Shown: positions 1 through 10,597 of the stretch, piece by piece
Layout of the letters: each line of letters starts with the position of its first letter
Numbering within the stretch: the first letter of the stretch is position 1
Assembly (NCBI RefSeq): GCF_029168945.1
Contig: NC_083605.1
Coordinates: forward strand, 18,799,280-18,863,279
Origin: Cannabis sativa
Lineage: Eukaryota > Streptophyta > Magnoliopsida > Rosales > Cannabaceae
Length of the DNA stretch: 64,000 bases
Reading direction: 5' to 3'
Program-made: the position numbers and the translations under genes
Notes under the pieces: model-generated
What the model saw: only the letters and a program-made list of their open reading frames with translations
What the model was told of the DNA's origin: nothing
The model's database searches: none

Positions 1-2497
1 CACCTTTCTTTACCAAATATTTGACAAGTTCTAGGTGAGACCCTTGGACAGCATAGTGTAGAGGAGACAAGCCCTTCCGAGTGATAGCTTTGATGGAAGC
101 ACCAGATGAAAGAAGGGTCCGAACAACTTCAAGATGTCCCTTCTGGGCAGCAAAGTGTATTGCGCCCATATCATCCATGGCACTAGCACCAATATCTCCC
201 CCATGCTTGCAAAGATAACTCACAACATCGGTTTTTCCAGACCATGCAGCCAGATGAAGTCTGTTGACCAATTTGCTTGTTAAAGAAAAAAAAGATTCAT
301 GATTGAAGTGCTAACGTAGGAACCAGCAATAAAAAGAAACAGTATAACTTAAATAGTCATGACACACAATAAACATGAAACATTTCTTTTTCATTTTAAA
401 AGAAACAAAAATCAAAGTACCCAATAGGGATAGCTCAAATGGTCAAGTATGTAGTTTGCTTCCATAATGTCTTGGATTCAAATCTCTCTTGGTACCTAGC
501 AATTGTTGTAGTATCCTAATCCTAGTCCCAAAATATTGTAAGGATAGCCAAGACGCCTAGTTTAAAAATCAAATAATAATAATAATAACGCGTAGAAATG
601 CAAGAACTACCAATATAGAGATTATTTGGTGTATATACATAAAACAATCACTGCAGGTGTGGTTGCTTTCTTTACCAAAAGAATCTTTCAAGAGATATTT
701 ATGCTGAGCAAGTTAGAGCCAGAACCAGAAGTACCCAGAAGCCTGTTAATTTTCCAATGGTGTGTGATAATATAACACTATCTGGTGTCTGAAACAATTT
801 GTGACAATCCACTCCATTATATCATCATCAACAACCACTAAACTAGACTCTGATGACTTCCAATAAGATTCACTTATGTGAGGTGTAAAAGGATTAAAAC
901 TAATTCAGATTAGTTGTACAGCTGTTGTACTGGTTTTGTGTGTTGCTATTGGTCAAATCTATTTTGGCTGTTAAGAGAACAGTAGTGTACATAATTTGGT
1001 TTGTGTACAAGGTAGAGTTAGTCTGGGGCGAAGTGGAGATTGGCTGTCTCGAATAAGGCACTGTAATTGAATTGTTCTCTTGTTTGAGACTAGGAGTTGA
1101 AAAGAAAGAAAAGAAAGAAAAAAAAAAAGGTTGTATTGGGCACTGGTTGGGTTCTATAAGAGTCCCTGCAAAAACTGAAATTGGATTTTAATTTTTGAAA
1201 ATCTCTAGTTTCATGTGACTCCTCTAAGATTGGTAATAAAAAAGGACCTGCAAGTGTGGGGTCTTTAAGCCAATCCGCTATATATGTTGAAAGGAAAACT
1301 CTTGTTCTGCACTATCTTAGAGGCAATGTTTTTGCTAGAAAAGTTAAATTTATATATCTTTAAAATTATACCAATAAACTTACTTTCTTGTGTTATTGTT
1401 ATAAAAAGATACTAGATCAGAACACATAAGGACCAACTAAAACTCTTCTATAAAGCTGTATCAATAAACTGGCACTAGCCGCACTACCCTCAATCTAGGA
1501 GAGTACACAGTTAATTGATTCAAGAGGATCTCCTCCACAAAAAACCAATCCAAAACTGTTCTAGACTAATTGTCTCCTTAACAACATCTATTGCCCCAAA
1601 TGTATCTATACAATTAATCAAATGTATTTAAACTCAACCAACTAACTGTAAAAACAACTACCCATACGGCTATCTCTTATGTACAGATCACTTATCATGG
1701 TATATTTGTTTCAATGGTCATGTACAATGGAGCTAAAAAAGTCAGAAAAAACTAGTCCCCTTGAGCCATCTGAATGCTAGTTGGTATGTCACCAAACGGA
1801 TGTTTTCCATTTCAATGAACAAAATCAAAACTCTCTAGTACACATCTATTCCCTTCCTAACTCAACACGCGTAAGTAACTCCAATCCTTCATCTATAAAT
1901 TATAAATAAGAAAACTGCACAAGAACGCAAGGGTGTCTTCTTAGTTTCAACAACAAACCTCCTACTCACTATTCACTAAGAATCTGAAAATAAAAAACAA
2001 AATCTTTCACAATCTTAAAACCCAAAGGCCATAACAATTTATACTTTCTGCTATTTATTAACATCATATGACCATAAAATAGCCAAGATAGCAACACCCA
2101 TCATCTCGAACTTCTTACTAAGAAACCCATCACACAAGAATTACTTGACGAAGTTCAAAGGTTGAATTTTGGTACAAGTGACTGTAAGTAGGCAACAGAC
2201 AAAACCCTTAATTACATAACTAGAAACCGAAAAATGAACAGATACACTATCCACCATTATTTGAAGGAAGTTTCAACTAAGAATATAACAATTGAAGCGT
2301 AGATGGAAAAGAAAGAAAAAACAAAATGACATGAAATCAAACAATGTATGAAGGTAAAAGAGGAACAAAGGATACGGAGTTCTGGAGTGCTTATCTCGAG
2401 AATTGATGGACAAAGGATCAGCAGCGAGTATTGACTGAACAGCGCTTAGGTCGCCCGACCTCGCCGCCGAGTGGAGCTCTTCCCCCTTCTTGCTCAT
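1..2497 (-). CDS. Ankyrin-repeat protein gene, 5' part (two exons, runs off left edge)
   Basis: Exon 1 is 2376-2497 (ATG at 2495-2497) and exon 2 is 260 down to 1, continuing outside the window. Exon 1 encodes about 40 residues starting MSKKGEELHSAARSGDLSAV and stops at a GT donor (2375-2374). The acceptor AG is at 262-261, and splicing completes the proline of a TPLHLAA ankyrin signature across the junction. The visible product is about 127 residues and holds about three to four ankyrin repeats, with LHLAAWSG, AIHFAAQKGHLEVVRTLL and PLHYAVQGSHLELVKYL as repeat cores. No signal peptide or membrane segment is visible, so a soluble protein-interaction role is likely; the partner is unknown. An upstream in-frame ATG at 2626 exists, but the sequence between the two ATGs looks like 5' UTR. 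The ankyrin call is firm; which member of the family it is remains open. Confidence 0.88.
261..2375 (-). other. Intron 1 of the ankyrin-repeat gene
   Basis: A 2.1 kb AT-rich intron lies between GT at 2375-2374 and AG at 262-261 (minus strand). It holds a SINE-like repeat near 425-589 and a short purine tract near 1098-1130. I found no other coding or RNA feature in it. Confidence 0.75.
425..589 (+). mobile_element. SINE-like (tRNA-derived) repeat
   Basis: The sequence has a pol III A-box-like stretch (TAGCTCAAATGG at about 431-442), a B-box-like stretch (GGATTCAAATCTC at about 474-486) some 43 bp later, and ends in a short AAT/ATA repeat (570-588). This is the layout of plant SINEs. No clear target-site duplication could be seen, so the limits are approximate. 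It lies antisense to the ankyrin gene, inside its first intron. Confidence 0.5.
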
Positions 2498-2687
2498 CTT
2501 ACTTTCCCAGTTCTTCCCCGCCTTTTTTTGGGATGTTGCTGAAATTGAATAGTACTGAAAATAAAAATAACAGCATCTGTGTATATGGAACCGGATATTG
2601 ATTACGCTAATGACATTATTACTCATAAGTAATGAGAATAAAGTGAGGTAATCATTCCTTATATATATACATCTATATATATATATA
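2498..2687 (-). promoter_or_regulatory. Upstream region of the ankyrin gene (5' UTR and presumed promoter)
   Basis: This 190-bp stretch precedes the ATG on the minus strand and contains an AT-microsatellite (about 2659-2687). A Helitron end lies directly beyond it, so any promoter elements further upstream would lie in transposon-derived DNA. No convincing TATA box could be placed. Confidence 0.3.
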
Positions 2688-3474
2688 CTAGGTGATTGTA
2701 CGTCAAACGTAGTGTTAGTTTTATTTAATATTTTAGTTTTTTTATTTGAATTAATAATTAAAATAGTATAATTATTTGAACGATTTGTTTTATAAAAATA
2801 AAATATGTGTCAGTATATTTAGTAAGTAAAATATAGTTGTGTTATAATAATGTATGTTATTAATAGTAAAATGTACATTAATCTTCTAATTGAAAAAAAT
2901 TCTGTTATCTCATTTCATATCTAATAATAGCTACACAACTATATATTTATAGACTTTCACATTCTTTGCAAATTACTAATAAGCACCAATAATATTTTCA
3001 TATTCTAATATTTTTCAACCTTCTCCTCTTGGTGGTAAAATTAAAAATAAAACTAAAAATAAGCACAAACATATAAGGTAAATACTAATTACAGCCCATT
3101 TTATTTTTTTTATTATTATTTTTTTAAGCCCAAGCCCAAAAATCTCTAAGCCAACACAATCAATCTTCTTTTATATTATCTTTTCTAAATATTTTATCTA
3201 TATTTTTCTTTTTTAAAAAATAAATGAAAAAAATTATTAATATTCTCCCAAGATAGGTTTATTAGAGAGATATGTGGTTAAGATGATTTTTTTAATTTAA
3301 AAAGAGATTATTAATATTTAAAAGATTGTTTAATTTTTTGGTTTAATTATTGGGTTTATTTGTTAACGGGAGATCAAACTTAATCGTTGAATTTAACAGA
3401 ATATTCTTTTATTTTTAAGTATATTTTGTTAAACCAAGAAATGCCGTTAGATAGACACTTTTAATATATAAAGA
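2688..3474 (-). mobile_element. Non-autonomous Helitron (787 bp)
   Basis: On the minus strand the element starts with TC after an A (3475/3474, TCTTTATATATTAAAAGTG) and ends in CTAG followed by T (2688/2687). About 10 nt before the CTAG is a small hairpin with stem TACGT and loop TTG. TC start, CTRR end, subterminal hairpin and insertion between A and T without target duplication are the Helitron hallmarks. No Rep/helicase coding sequence is present. Confidence 0.6.
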
Positions 3475-3480
3475 TATATA

Positions 3481-4489
3481 CTAGTAAAAAGTTACGTGCG
3501 AGGCACGTACACTAAATTTTATGCTAGGTATTTTTTATTATATTTAAAGGTAATACACTTAAAAATGTTTATCTCATCTTGGTTCAACCCAATTTTATGT
3601 TGTTCCCATAGGATTGTGTGTTAGATATGAGCTTAGAAGAATAGTATTCGTTAGAATGGGTGCCAGCAATGGCGGTGCTGATGTGAGTTTTATCTTCTGG
3701 AAAAAATCTAGCTACTCCGACATTACAATTACACCTAGCCTTTCAAAATGAGCATCATAAAAAATTCAAGGATTATAAATTGAAAAGGATATCTTGTTAC
3801 TTTTGGTGTGCCCAACAAACTCTCTAACGGATGACATTATATTTTGCATATCCCAAAGCTGTTTAAAAGTAAAACAATATAGCAAGGGAATAGAAGACTT
3901 ACTCAAATAAATAATTACTTGAGCAACAAAGGATAACTCGCTAATAGAACACTGAATATTACACCCAAATAAACAAAAAGTGAGGAATCGCAGCAGAGAG
4001 GCCATGAATCACAGCATAGAAGATAAGACAATAATTCAATAGCAATATAGGGCTTGAGGGTTTGAGATTTAGAAAAAGAAATTATAAATGATTATCCTAA
4101 ATAATCACGATTGGTTGCTCATCCTTTTGGGGTTAGTTATTTTATTGAGAATTTTCAGAGATTGTGTTTCCGGTTAGGTTTATACGATTAAAATTTAAAA
4201 GTAATATTAATGTATTTAAAAATTAATATTAAAATACATCTTCATAAAAAAAAATTATTATTTTTGAATAGAAAATTATTTTTAAAAAAAGTTACCCATA
4301 AATTTCTCATAAACCCGATTAAAATTTAAAAGTAATATTAATTTATTTAAAAATTAATATTAAAATACATCTTAATAAAAAAAAATATATATTATTTTTG
4401 AATAGAAAATTATTTTAAAAAAAATTTATCCATGAATTTCTCATAAACGCAAGAATTCAGTTATATAGGCACACTTTATATAGAATAGA
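3481..4489 (-). mobile_element. Non-autonomous Helitron (1009 bp)
   Basis: On the minus strand it starts with TCTATTCTATATAAAGTG after an A (4490/4489) and ends in CTAG followed by T (3481/3480). A perfect 7-bp hairpin (TACGTGC, loop CTC, GCACGTA) sits 12 nt from the end. The ends fit the Helitron consensus well. The body contains a 131-bp direct duplication and no coding sequence. It sits in the AT repeat that forms the 3' tail of the neighbouring LINE. Confidence 0.65.
4185..4449. repeat. 131-bp direct tandem duplication inside the Helitron
   Basis: Units 4185-4315 and 4316-4449 both begin CGATTAAAATTTAAAAG and end in TTTCTCATAAAC. They differ by a few substitutions and small A-run and TA-run length changes. 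Confidence 0.8.
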
Positions 4490-4862
4490 TATATATATAT
4501 ATATTTTTGACAAATGAATTTACGACGTATATGTCCGCTACCGGCGCTGGAACCTCCTCGAAGCAGGATAGCTCATCGTCTAACCGCAGAGCATACTTCG
4601 CCAAGCCATGGGCCACTAAATTCTCAGAGCGAGCCACATGGGACAAAACTGCCCCCGAAAATTTAGACAATAAAGCTATAACATCTTCAAACAATGCTCC
4701 TAGCTCGTTGAAATACTTCTTCCCTTTGTTAATGGTCGTCACCAAAGCTAACGAATCTGAATAAACTGCATGAATTTGAAGACCACACACATGAGCCCAA
4801 TTAAGACCAACCAACAGGGCTAAAGTTTCAGCCTGTAACACTGAAATTCCACCTGAAACAAC

Positions 4863-5189
4863 ATCAGACCACAAAATTGTAATTAGAACATTACCAATCT
4901 GATTAAAACACTTAAAACCAAAAAAAAATTAAACTATGTCCCCCTATGAAGTACTTTAACTAGCCAAAGGGAAACCCTTTGGCTAGTAGTAACTTAACTC
5001 ATATATTTTACTTCGTAATCATCTTAGAGTTACTATTCCTTCCTAAACCTAAATAATTTTTATATGATATCTAGAAATTACAAAATCTTTATAATTCTCC
5101 CATACCTGGACTATCAACATTTCTTTTGGAATTATCACACTAATAAAATTCGCAACAAATAATATTTTAAAGTACCCACTATGACTAAC
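4863..5189 (-). other. Intron-like insertion 2 in the LINE RNase H (327 bp)
   Basis: On the minus strand the coding sequence TCA CTC AAA G is followed by GTTAGTCATAG. The insertion ends with TGATGTTGTTTCAG, a good pyrimidine-rich acceptor, before GT GGA ATT TCA GTG. Joining the flanks gives SLKGGISVLQAETLALL, a continuous RNase H. ACCT is again present at both junctions on the plus strand. A perfect 13-bp hairpin lies inside. Confidence 0.6.
4959..4987. repeat. Perfect 13-bp inverted repeat with 3-nt loop
   Basis: ACTAGCCAAAGGG, loop AAA, CCCTTTGGCTAGT. It is inside intron-like insertion 2 and could be the core of a fold-back element. Confidence 0.85.
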
Positions 5190-5671
5190 CTTTGAGTGAT
5201 TTACTTAACGCAGCGTGGACTCTATTATCTTCAGACAATACAACCGCACCTAATCCAACTATACTCGTGGTGCTCAATACAGCTGCATCCACCATAAGTT
5301 TAGAGTATAACCTCTCTTCTTGAGCACTTGTAGAAATTCCAGCTGAAGCTCCCCTACTCCTTCCATTAGTTTGGGAACTTTTTTTGGGGCCCTCCTTCAT
5401 TGAAAAAATCGACTCATAATAACTAATTATCCACTCAACCACAAATTGTGGTTGTCTTATCTGTTGACCATGAGTAATCTTATTCCTTTCAGTCCATAAA
5501 TCCCAGGAACAGATAATGAACTTTGCAAAGGCCTCTCTTTCCACTACCTCAGAAGCATAAAGTAAAACATTCTTGAAATCAATCTCTTCTTTTACTTCAT
5601 GTAGAAAAGAGAATTCCATAAGATTCCAAATGTCTTGTGCAACAGGACACCAGAAGATTGCATGAGCATTC

Positions 5672-7520
5672 TGTTAGAATTTATTTTACCAGGATCTTAG
5701 ATCTACTCACAAGTATGTTGTTTAACACCCTAAATATGAACTTTCTAAAATGATAAATAAACACATATAAAGTTAAGAAAACCTTACATTGATGCAGCGG
5801 AATTAATGTCTCCTTCCACTCAGATCTCTAACCCTTGTATCCTTTCTGTCGCAGAGTATTATCAAGATCTGAGCCCGAATGTCCTTCTCTTTGTGTGTGA
5901 TCCTTCACAGCCTTCCCGAATGATTGAGTTACCACTTGCTGTGTGTGGGCACTTACTCTATCACCAAGGTTCGAAATATAGAAGAAGAAAAGAGAAAGGG
6001 GATTTCGGCTATAGAAGAGAAAGTGAAGGCTCAGTTTTTCTGAAGAGAGAATTTTCTGACATCACTTTCTATTTATAGGCAACTACTAGGTCTAGGTTAG
6101 GAATTATTTGGCATTAAAATAATGAAAATATCAATTTGAAAAACCACTTTTAGTGGCCGGCCATGGTGTGTAATGGGCCCCACTTAGTTTTTGCAGTTTT
6201 CACAAATTTTATTTCTATTTTCTCAAAAATGCCAATTTTCCAATTCTAACCATTTAAATGCCAAAACTAATTATTTAATAACTAAAATAGATTATTAAAT
6301 AATATTGTCATTTAATTTAATTATTAATTAGACATACAAAGTCTATTAATAAATAAATAAACCTAGAATCTCTTTTCTTTACAATTTCGCCCCTACTTAG
6401 TGAAAATTCACAAATTAGACATAGTCTAACTTTAGAATTATAATTGATTAATCACAAATCAATTATTGAGTCTTACAAGCCGTATATTCTCAACTAGAAT
6501 GGGGACCATGGATCTATATGCTGAGCTTCCAATAAGTGAACCGAATTTACTAAGTAAATTACTACTTATTAATTCTTCGTTGAATCCACTCTTAGAACTT
6601 AGAATTGCACTCTCAAACTTATATAGAGCATATTATATGTTCCACGATATAGATATGCTATCTCATTTAACCATTGTTATAATCTTATTGTGATCAAAGA
6701 TCCTCTATATAGATGATTTACATCGAGATGGGATAATTTTACCGTTCTCACCCCTCAATGTATTTTGCCCCTTAAAACACTTAGCTACCTGTAAATGATG
6801 TTTAGTGATCTGAGAACTAGTCACTTAAACAAGAGTTCATCCATTTACTTCAATTTAGCTAAGCTCGAAGGGAATCATCACTTGACTTCTATACACCAGT
6901 AGAAGCTATAGATTCCATATTTATGTTCAGCACTCCCACTCAATCATACTATTATGTTCCCAAAATATATGTATCACCCTGACCCAAAAGTAGGCTTAAC
7001 TAATAAATCAAAGAACATGAATAGTACTCCTGAGTTGAGCCTAAGCATATCAGGATTTAGATTCTTTTAATCTTAAGATCAACTATTGATATTGACTTGG
7101 AAAGATATAACGGTAAGTTTATAATATCTTAACTAAGTTGCAATATCGGTCCAGTCCAATGTATACTCCATACATTCGAAACTAGTATACTTTACTAATG
7201 TCCTGGAAAGAACATAACACTTACTCCAAGTGTAAATACACATCATCGCTGATTATCACATTAGTGTAAATCCAAAACACTGGTGAAACAGGGACTTAGT
7301 CTTTTGATTCACATGATCACAGTCACATTCCATTGTGTTGACGATACTGTAATTGTGAATAAACATATGATCTGGATTTAACTGATTTTGTGTATAAATG
7401 TAATAAACATATTAAACCATTAGCATGTAAAATTCATGCAAACATGAATCACTTCAAATTTCTTGTATTGATAACTAATCAGATTGTAAACGGGTTTTAT
7501 TTAGGGCACAAAACCCAACA
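5672..7520 (-). mobile_element. Solo LTR of the Copia family (1849 bp), inserted in the LINE
   Basis: On the plus strand it starts TGTTAGAATTTATTTTACC and ends GGGCACAAAACCCAACA, the reverse of the LTR that begins TGTTGGGTTTTGTGCCC. The 5-bp direct repeat CATTC flanks it (5667-5671 and 7521-7525). Removing it and one CATTC restores the LINE zinc-finger reading frame. No internal region is present, so it is a solo LTR left by LTR-LTR recombination. Short open frames inside (for example near 5806-6078 and 7390-7587) are not genes. Confidence 0.92.
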
Positions 7521-7969
7521 CATTCGACTCTCCTCCGAACCCACACAGCTGGCAAGAGGTACTGGATGCGATATTTCGTCTAAATAAACCATTTCGCGTT
7601 GGTAGAATCTCGTGATAACCCCTCCACGCAAAATGTAAAATTTTCCTTGGAATTTTCAACCCCCAGAATTGTTTCCACCACAATGAGAACACATCACTAG
7701 CAGAAGAAGGTTGAAACTTATCTACAGTCATTGCAAGATTGTACCCACTCCCCACAGAGTAACTATCATGATTTGTATAGTGCCAGAACCACGAATCCTC
7801 ATGATTAAATAGACTTGGTATGGAAAGAATACATTCTGCGTCAGATACATTGAAATATTAATTTACTACTTCATTATTCCATTTCCCTAGTGACTCAATA
7901 ATATCTGACAGTCTTGCCACCTCATACGTAGGGCGCGAACTTGGAAGAAACGAAGGAGGTCTGGGCAAC
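7521..7969 (-). pseudogene. LINE connection region and first half of the zf-RVT zinc finger
   Basis: The frame continues with in-frame stops near 7968 and 7860, then reads LWWKQFWGLKIPRKILHFAW and CQLCGFGGESN, the first cysteine pair of the zf-RVT domain. It is cut at 7521 by the solo LTR. The partner histidine and cysteine (AHAIFWCP) follow directly at 5671, on the other side of the LTR. Confidence 0.8.
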
Positions 7970-8646
7970 TAAGGGTCTCTAAAAGTCCTAGTATTCATAC
8001 CATTGCCAATACTTCGTCGTAGCCCTTTTAATAATAGATCTCTTCCCCATATGATTCCTTGCCACGTAGATGATGGATAGAAACCCTTGTGTGCCTCTAG
8101 GATGTTAGATATTCTAAAATATCTTGCTTTACTTGTGCCAAAAGTGATGATGGGTTCATTAAGATGCGCCATGCTTGGTTGGCCAAAAGAGCTTGATTAT
8201 ACTGGCTAAAAACGTCTAAAACCCAAACCGCCATCAGTCTTCGGTTTACAAATCTTATGCCAAGCCCTCCAATGAACTTTTTGCTTATTATCAACTGAGC
8301 CCCACCAATATCGTGCTATTAATCTTTCTATCTCTTCCCAAATGCCTTCTGGGATTTTAAAACATGCCATTTGATAAGTAGGCATTGCTTGGACTACCGC
8401 TTTCACTAGAATCTCTTTACCCCCTTGTGAGAATAGTTTGGCCTGATATTCATTTAGCTTTTTCCATATTTTATCCTTAATTGGTCTGAATATTGGATTT
8501 TTGTTTTTCCCTCCTATCATGGGAAGACCCAAATACTTTTCTATAGCATGTGTTATTCTCATATTTAATGCTTCTGCAAAGAGTTTTCGCGTTTCCTCAG
8601 GAGTATTTGACGAAAAATACAGAATAGATTTGTTAAAATTTATAAC
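7970..8646 (-). pseudogene. LINE RT thumb/connection region, frameshifted
   Basis: Minus-strand reading contains KYLGLPMIGGKNKNPIF, GKEILVKAVVQAMPTYQM and RYWWGSVDNKQKVHWRAW, typical of plant LINE ORF2 after the RT core. The frame shifts after GGLGFRRF near 8206 and again near 8130, continuing in a third frame to about 7970. Confidence 0.8.
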
Positions 8647-8778
8647 CTAAATCAAATAGCAACACTTAAGTTACGGCAAAATAAATTATCAACCCAAAGA
8701 ATGTAGGTTATTTTAGTAAAAAATATATCACCTACTTTGTTACAAAGAACTTATAACATATTAAATCAAAAACATTAC
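8647..8778 (-). other. Intron-like insertion 1 in the LINE (132 bp)
   Basis: On the minus strand RT codons run ..TCA GGA CAG, then GTAATG starts the insertion and TTTGATTTAG ends it, after which GTT ATA AAT TTT AAC continues the RT frame. GT and AG sit at the ends and the junction is in phase. The 4-bp sequence ACCT (plus strand) occurs at both junctions (8645-8648 and 8777-8780), so a small insertion with a target duplication is an alternative reading. Confidence 0.55.
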
Positions 8779-9485
8779 CTGTCCTGAGCATCGCGAATAT
8801 AATGCAAAAATTTGTTGAATTGTATGCAAAGAACCCTCATTTGCATCTAAGAAGAGTAGACTATCATCGGGAAAGAATAGATGGCTTATACTGGGAGCCT
8901 CTCTTGCAACTTTCAGCCCAAAAATTTCTTTCTTTGATTCTGCCTGCTTAATTAGCGAGGAGAGTCCTTCCGCACATATTAAGAAAAGATAGGGAGAAAG
9001 TGGGTCCCCTTGTCTTAAACCTCTCGTTGGCACCACTTCACCATGAATAAAATCATTGATTTGAAATGAATAACGAATAGATGAAACACATTTCAAGACT
9101 ATATTCACCCATTCGGTCTTAAAACCCATTTTTAACATCATTTTCTCAATAAACTTCCATTCTACTCTGTCATAGGCTTTACTCATATCCAACTTCATTG
9201 CTACGTAACTTCGCCTTCCGACTTTTCTTGCTTTTAAATTATGAAGGCACTCATAGGCAATAAGGACATTATCTGTTATGAGTCTTCCTGGGATAAAAGC
9301 ACTTTGGTTCTCACTAATTAACAGTGGTAACAGATTTTTGAGTCTATTTATGAGGACTTTGGAGATTATTTTATATAATACATTACATAAACTAATCGGT
9401 CTAAATTCACTAATCGATTCAGGTTGTTGAACTTTAGGAATAAGCGTAATTAGCGAATCATTAAGGTAATGGATTTTAATTATTT
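8779..9485 (-). pseudogene. LINE reverse transcriptase fragment
   Basis: The frame reads through FRPISLCNVLYKIISKVL, NQSAFIPGRLITDNVLIA, KLDMSKAYDRVEW and TRGLRQGDPLSPYLFLICAE, the conserved RT blocks of plant LINE ORF2. The catalytic box reads FPDD where FADD or YADD is normal, so the residue before the aspartates is changed. The sequence stops making sense as RT above about 9485, which fits 5' truncation. At 8779 the frame meets an intron-like insertion and resumes at 8646. Confidence 0.85.
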
Positions 9486-10295
9486 TTAATATAATGATAA
9501 TTTTGTCCTTTACAATATATCTTACAAAATAATTACCATACAATATAGTTTAACTCAAAAGGGCAATTTAGTCAATTTAAGCATTCCGATTACGTTTCCT
9601 AATAAAGTAAACAAGATAAATCACTTCCATTTCCAAAAAAAATTCAGTAAACAATATATTACAAATATTGATTTCGATTATTTTTCATTTATTCCGTTAC
9701 ATTTCTCCATTAATTTATTTTGATTCTGAATACTGTATCGTAAACATGCCATAATAGTGGTAGAGTACTTTTAGCAATTTTCTTTAAATAAATATAAAAA
9801 TTTGGAAAATTATAATAAATGCCCCGAATCATAGAATTATGTTAGTAAATAATAATATTCTTATTTTAAGACTATGGTATATATCTATATTAGTTTTGTT
9901 GAAATCTTTTTTATTTGAAAGTTATATCGATATTTTTAATTTTTTATGAGTTATTATGGGTTATTGGTATATAGATTTTGTTGTACAGTATAATTTTGTT
10001 TTGTTGTATAGTATATTATAATTCTTAGATAATATTTATTTCTTATTCTGCTATATATAATAGTGGTATATAATTTTTTTAGTATAATAATAATATTTTA
10101 ATGTATGTATATAATTTTATTGACATGCTACATATATTTACTTATTATTTTTATATATTTTAATTGTATGATATATATTTATTTTAAATAACATTTAATT
10201 AGTTTATATTTTATTATATACAATGGTAGTATATAATTTTATTGTCATGTTATATATATTTTAATTGTGATATATAATTTAATTAGTATAGTATA
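9486..10295. other. AT-rich intergenic stretch with a diverged tandem repeat
   Basis: No gene is seen. Between about 10100 and 10295 a motif like TATATAATTTTATTG recurs at about 125-bp spacing, suggesting a diverged two-copy tandem repeat. The rest is low-complexity AT sequence. Confidence 0.5.
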
Positions 10296-10597
10296 TGTTA
10301 ACGCAGATTTTCGTTAACCAAATTTGAGCCTAAATGATAAACTTGCACAGAAAAATAAAAACAGTAAAGAAAAGAAAATGAACACAAAGGCTTTTTACGT
10401 AGTTTTGCAGTTAAAATTCTGCATATTCCACGAGTCAATCTTATTAGATTTCTGATAGTTTTTCAGGGCCTTTTTCTTATGATTTTTTCGTCCCTTTTCC
10501 AGTATAACTTACCATTATTTATAATCACATAGTAGGTCGTTAATTATAGAGTTGAATGTAATCTTTATAACAATTATCTCCTAAAAATGGGGGTTTT

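Larger units (their letters stand above)
4490..5671 (-). pseudogene. LINE C-terminal region: zinc-finger end and RNase H, split by an intron-like insertion
   Basis: Starting beside the solo LTR, the frame is open from 5671 to 5190 and again from 4862 to about 4500. Catalytic-type residues are visible: D in VDAAVL, E in LQAETLALL and D in VYSDSLALV, plus the VAHGLAKYAL helix near the end. The RNase H fold looks complete once 4863-5189 is taken out. Being open here while the RT part is broken suggests slower decay or chance. Its role in the parent element is removal of the RNA strand. Confidence 0.75.
4490..9485 (-). mobile_element. 5'-truncated, decayed LINE (non-LTR retrotransposon)
   Basis: Reading from high to low coordinates it carries reverse transcriptase (about 9480-8779), the thumb/connection region (8646-7970), a zf-RVT zinc finger (about 7850-7521 continuing at 5671) and an RNase H domain (5310-4500). 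The 3' end is an AT-repeat tail at about 4490-4505. The endonuclease and the N-terminal part of RT are missing, the usual 5' truncation of LINE copies. There are frameshifts near 8206 and 8130 and two in-frame stops between 7970 and 7850. A solo LTR (5672-7520) lies within the zinc-finger coding region, and two GT-AG insertions (8647-8778 and 4863-5189) interrupt the frame. The copy cannot make active protein. Confidence 0.85.

Noticed and set aside
425..510. Possible tRNA gene
   Set aside because: Only A/B-box resemblance is present; no acceptor stem or cloverleaf could be drawn, so a SINE is more likely.
4507..4764. Plus-strand 85-codon frame
   Set aside because: It is the complement of the LINE RNase H coding sequence.
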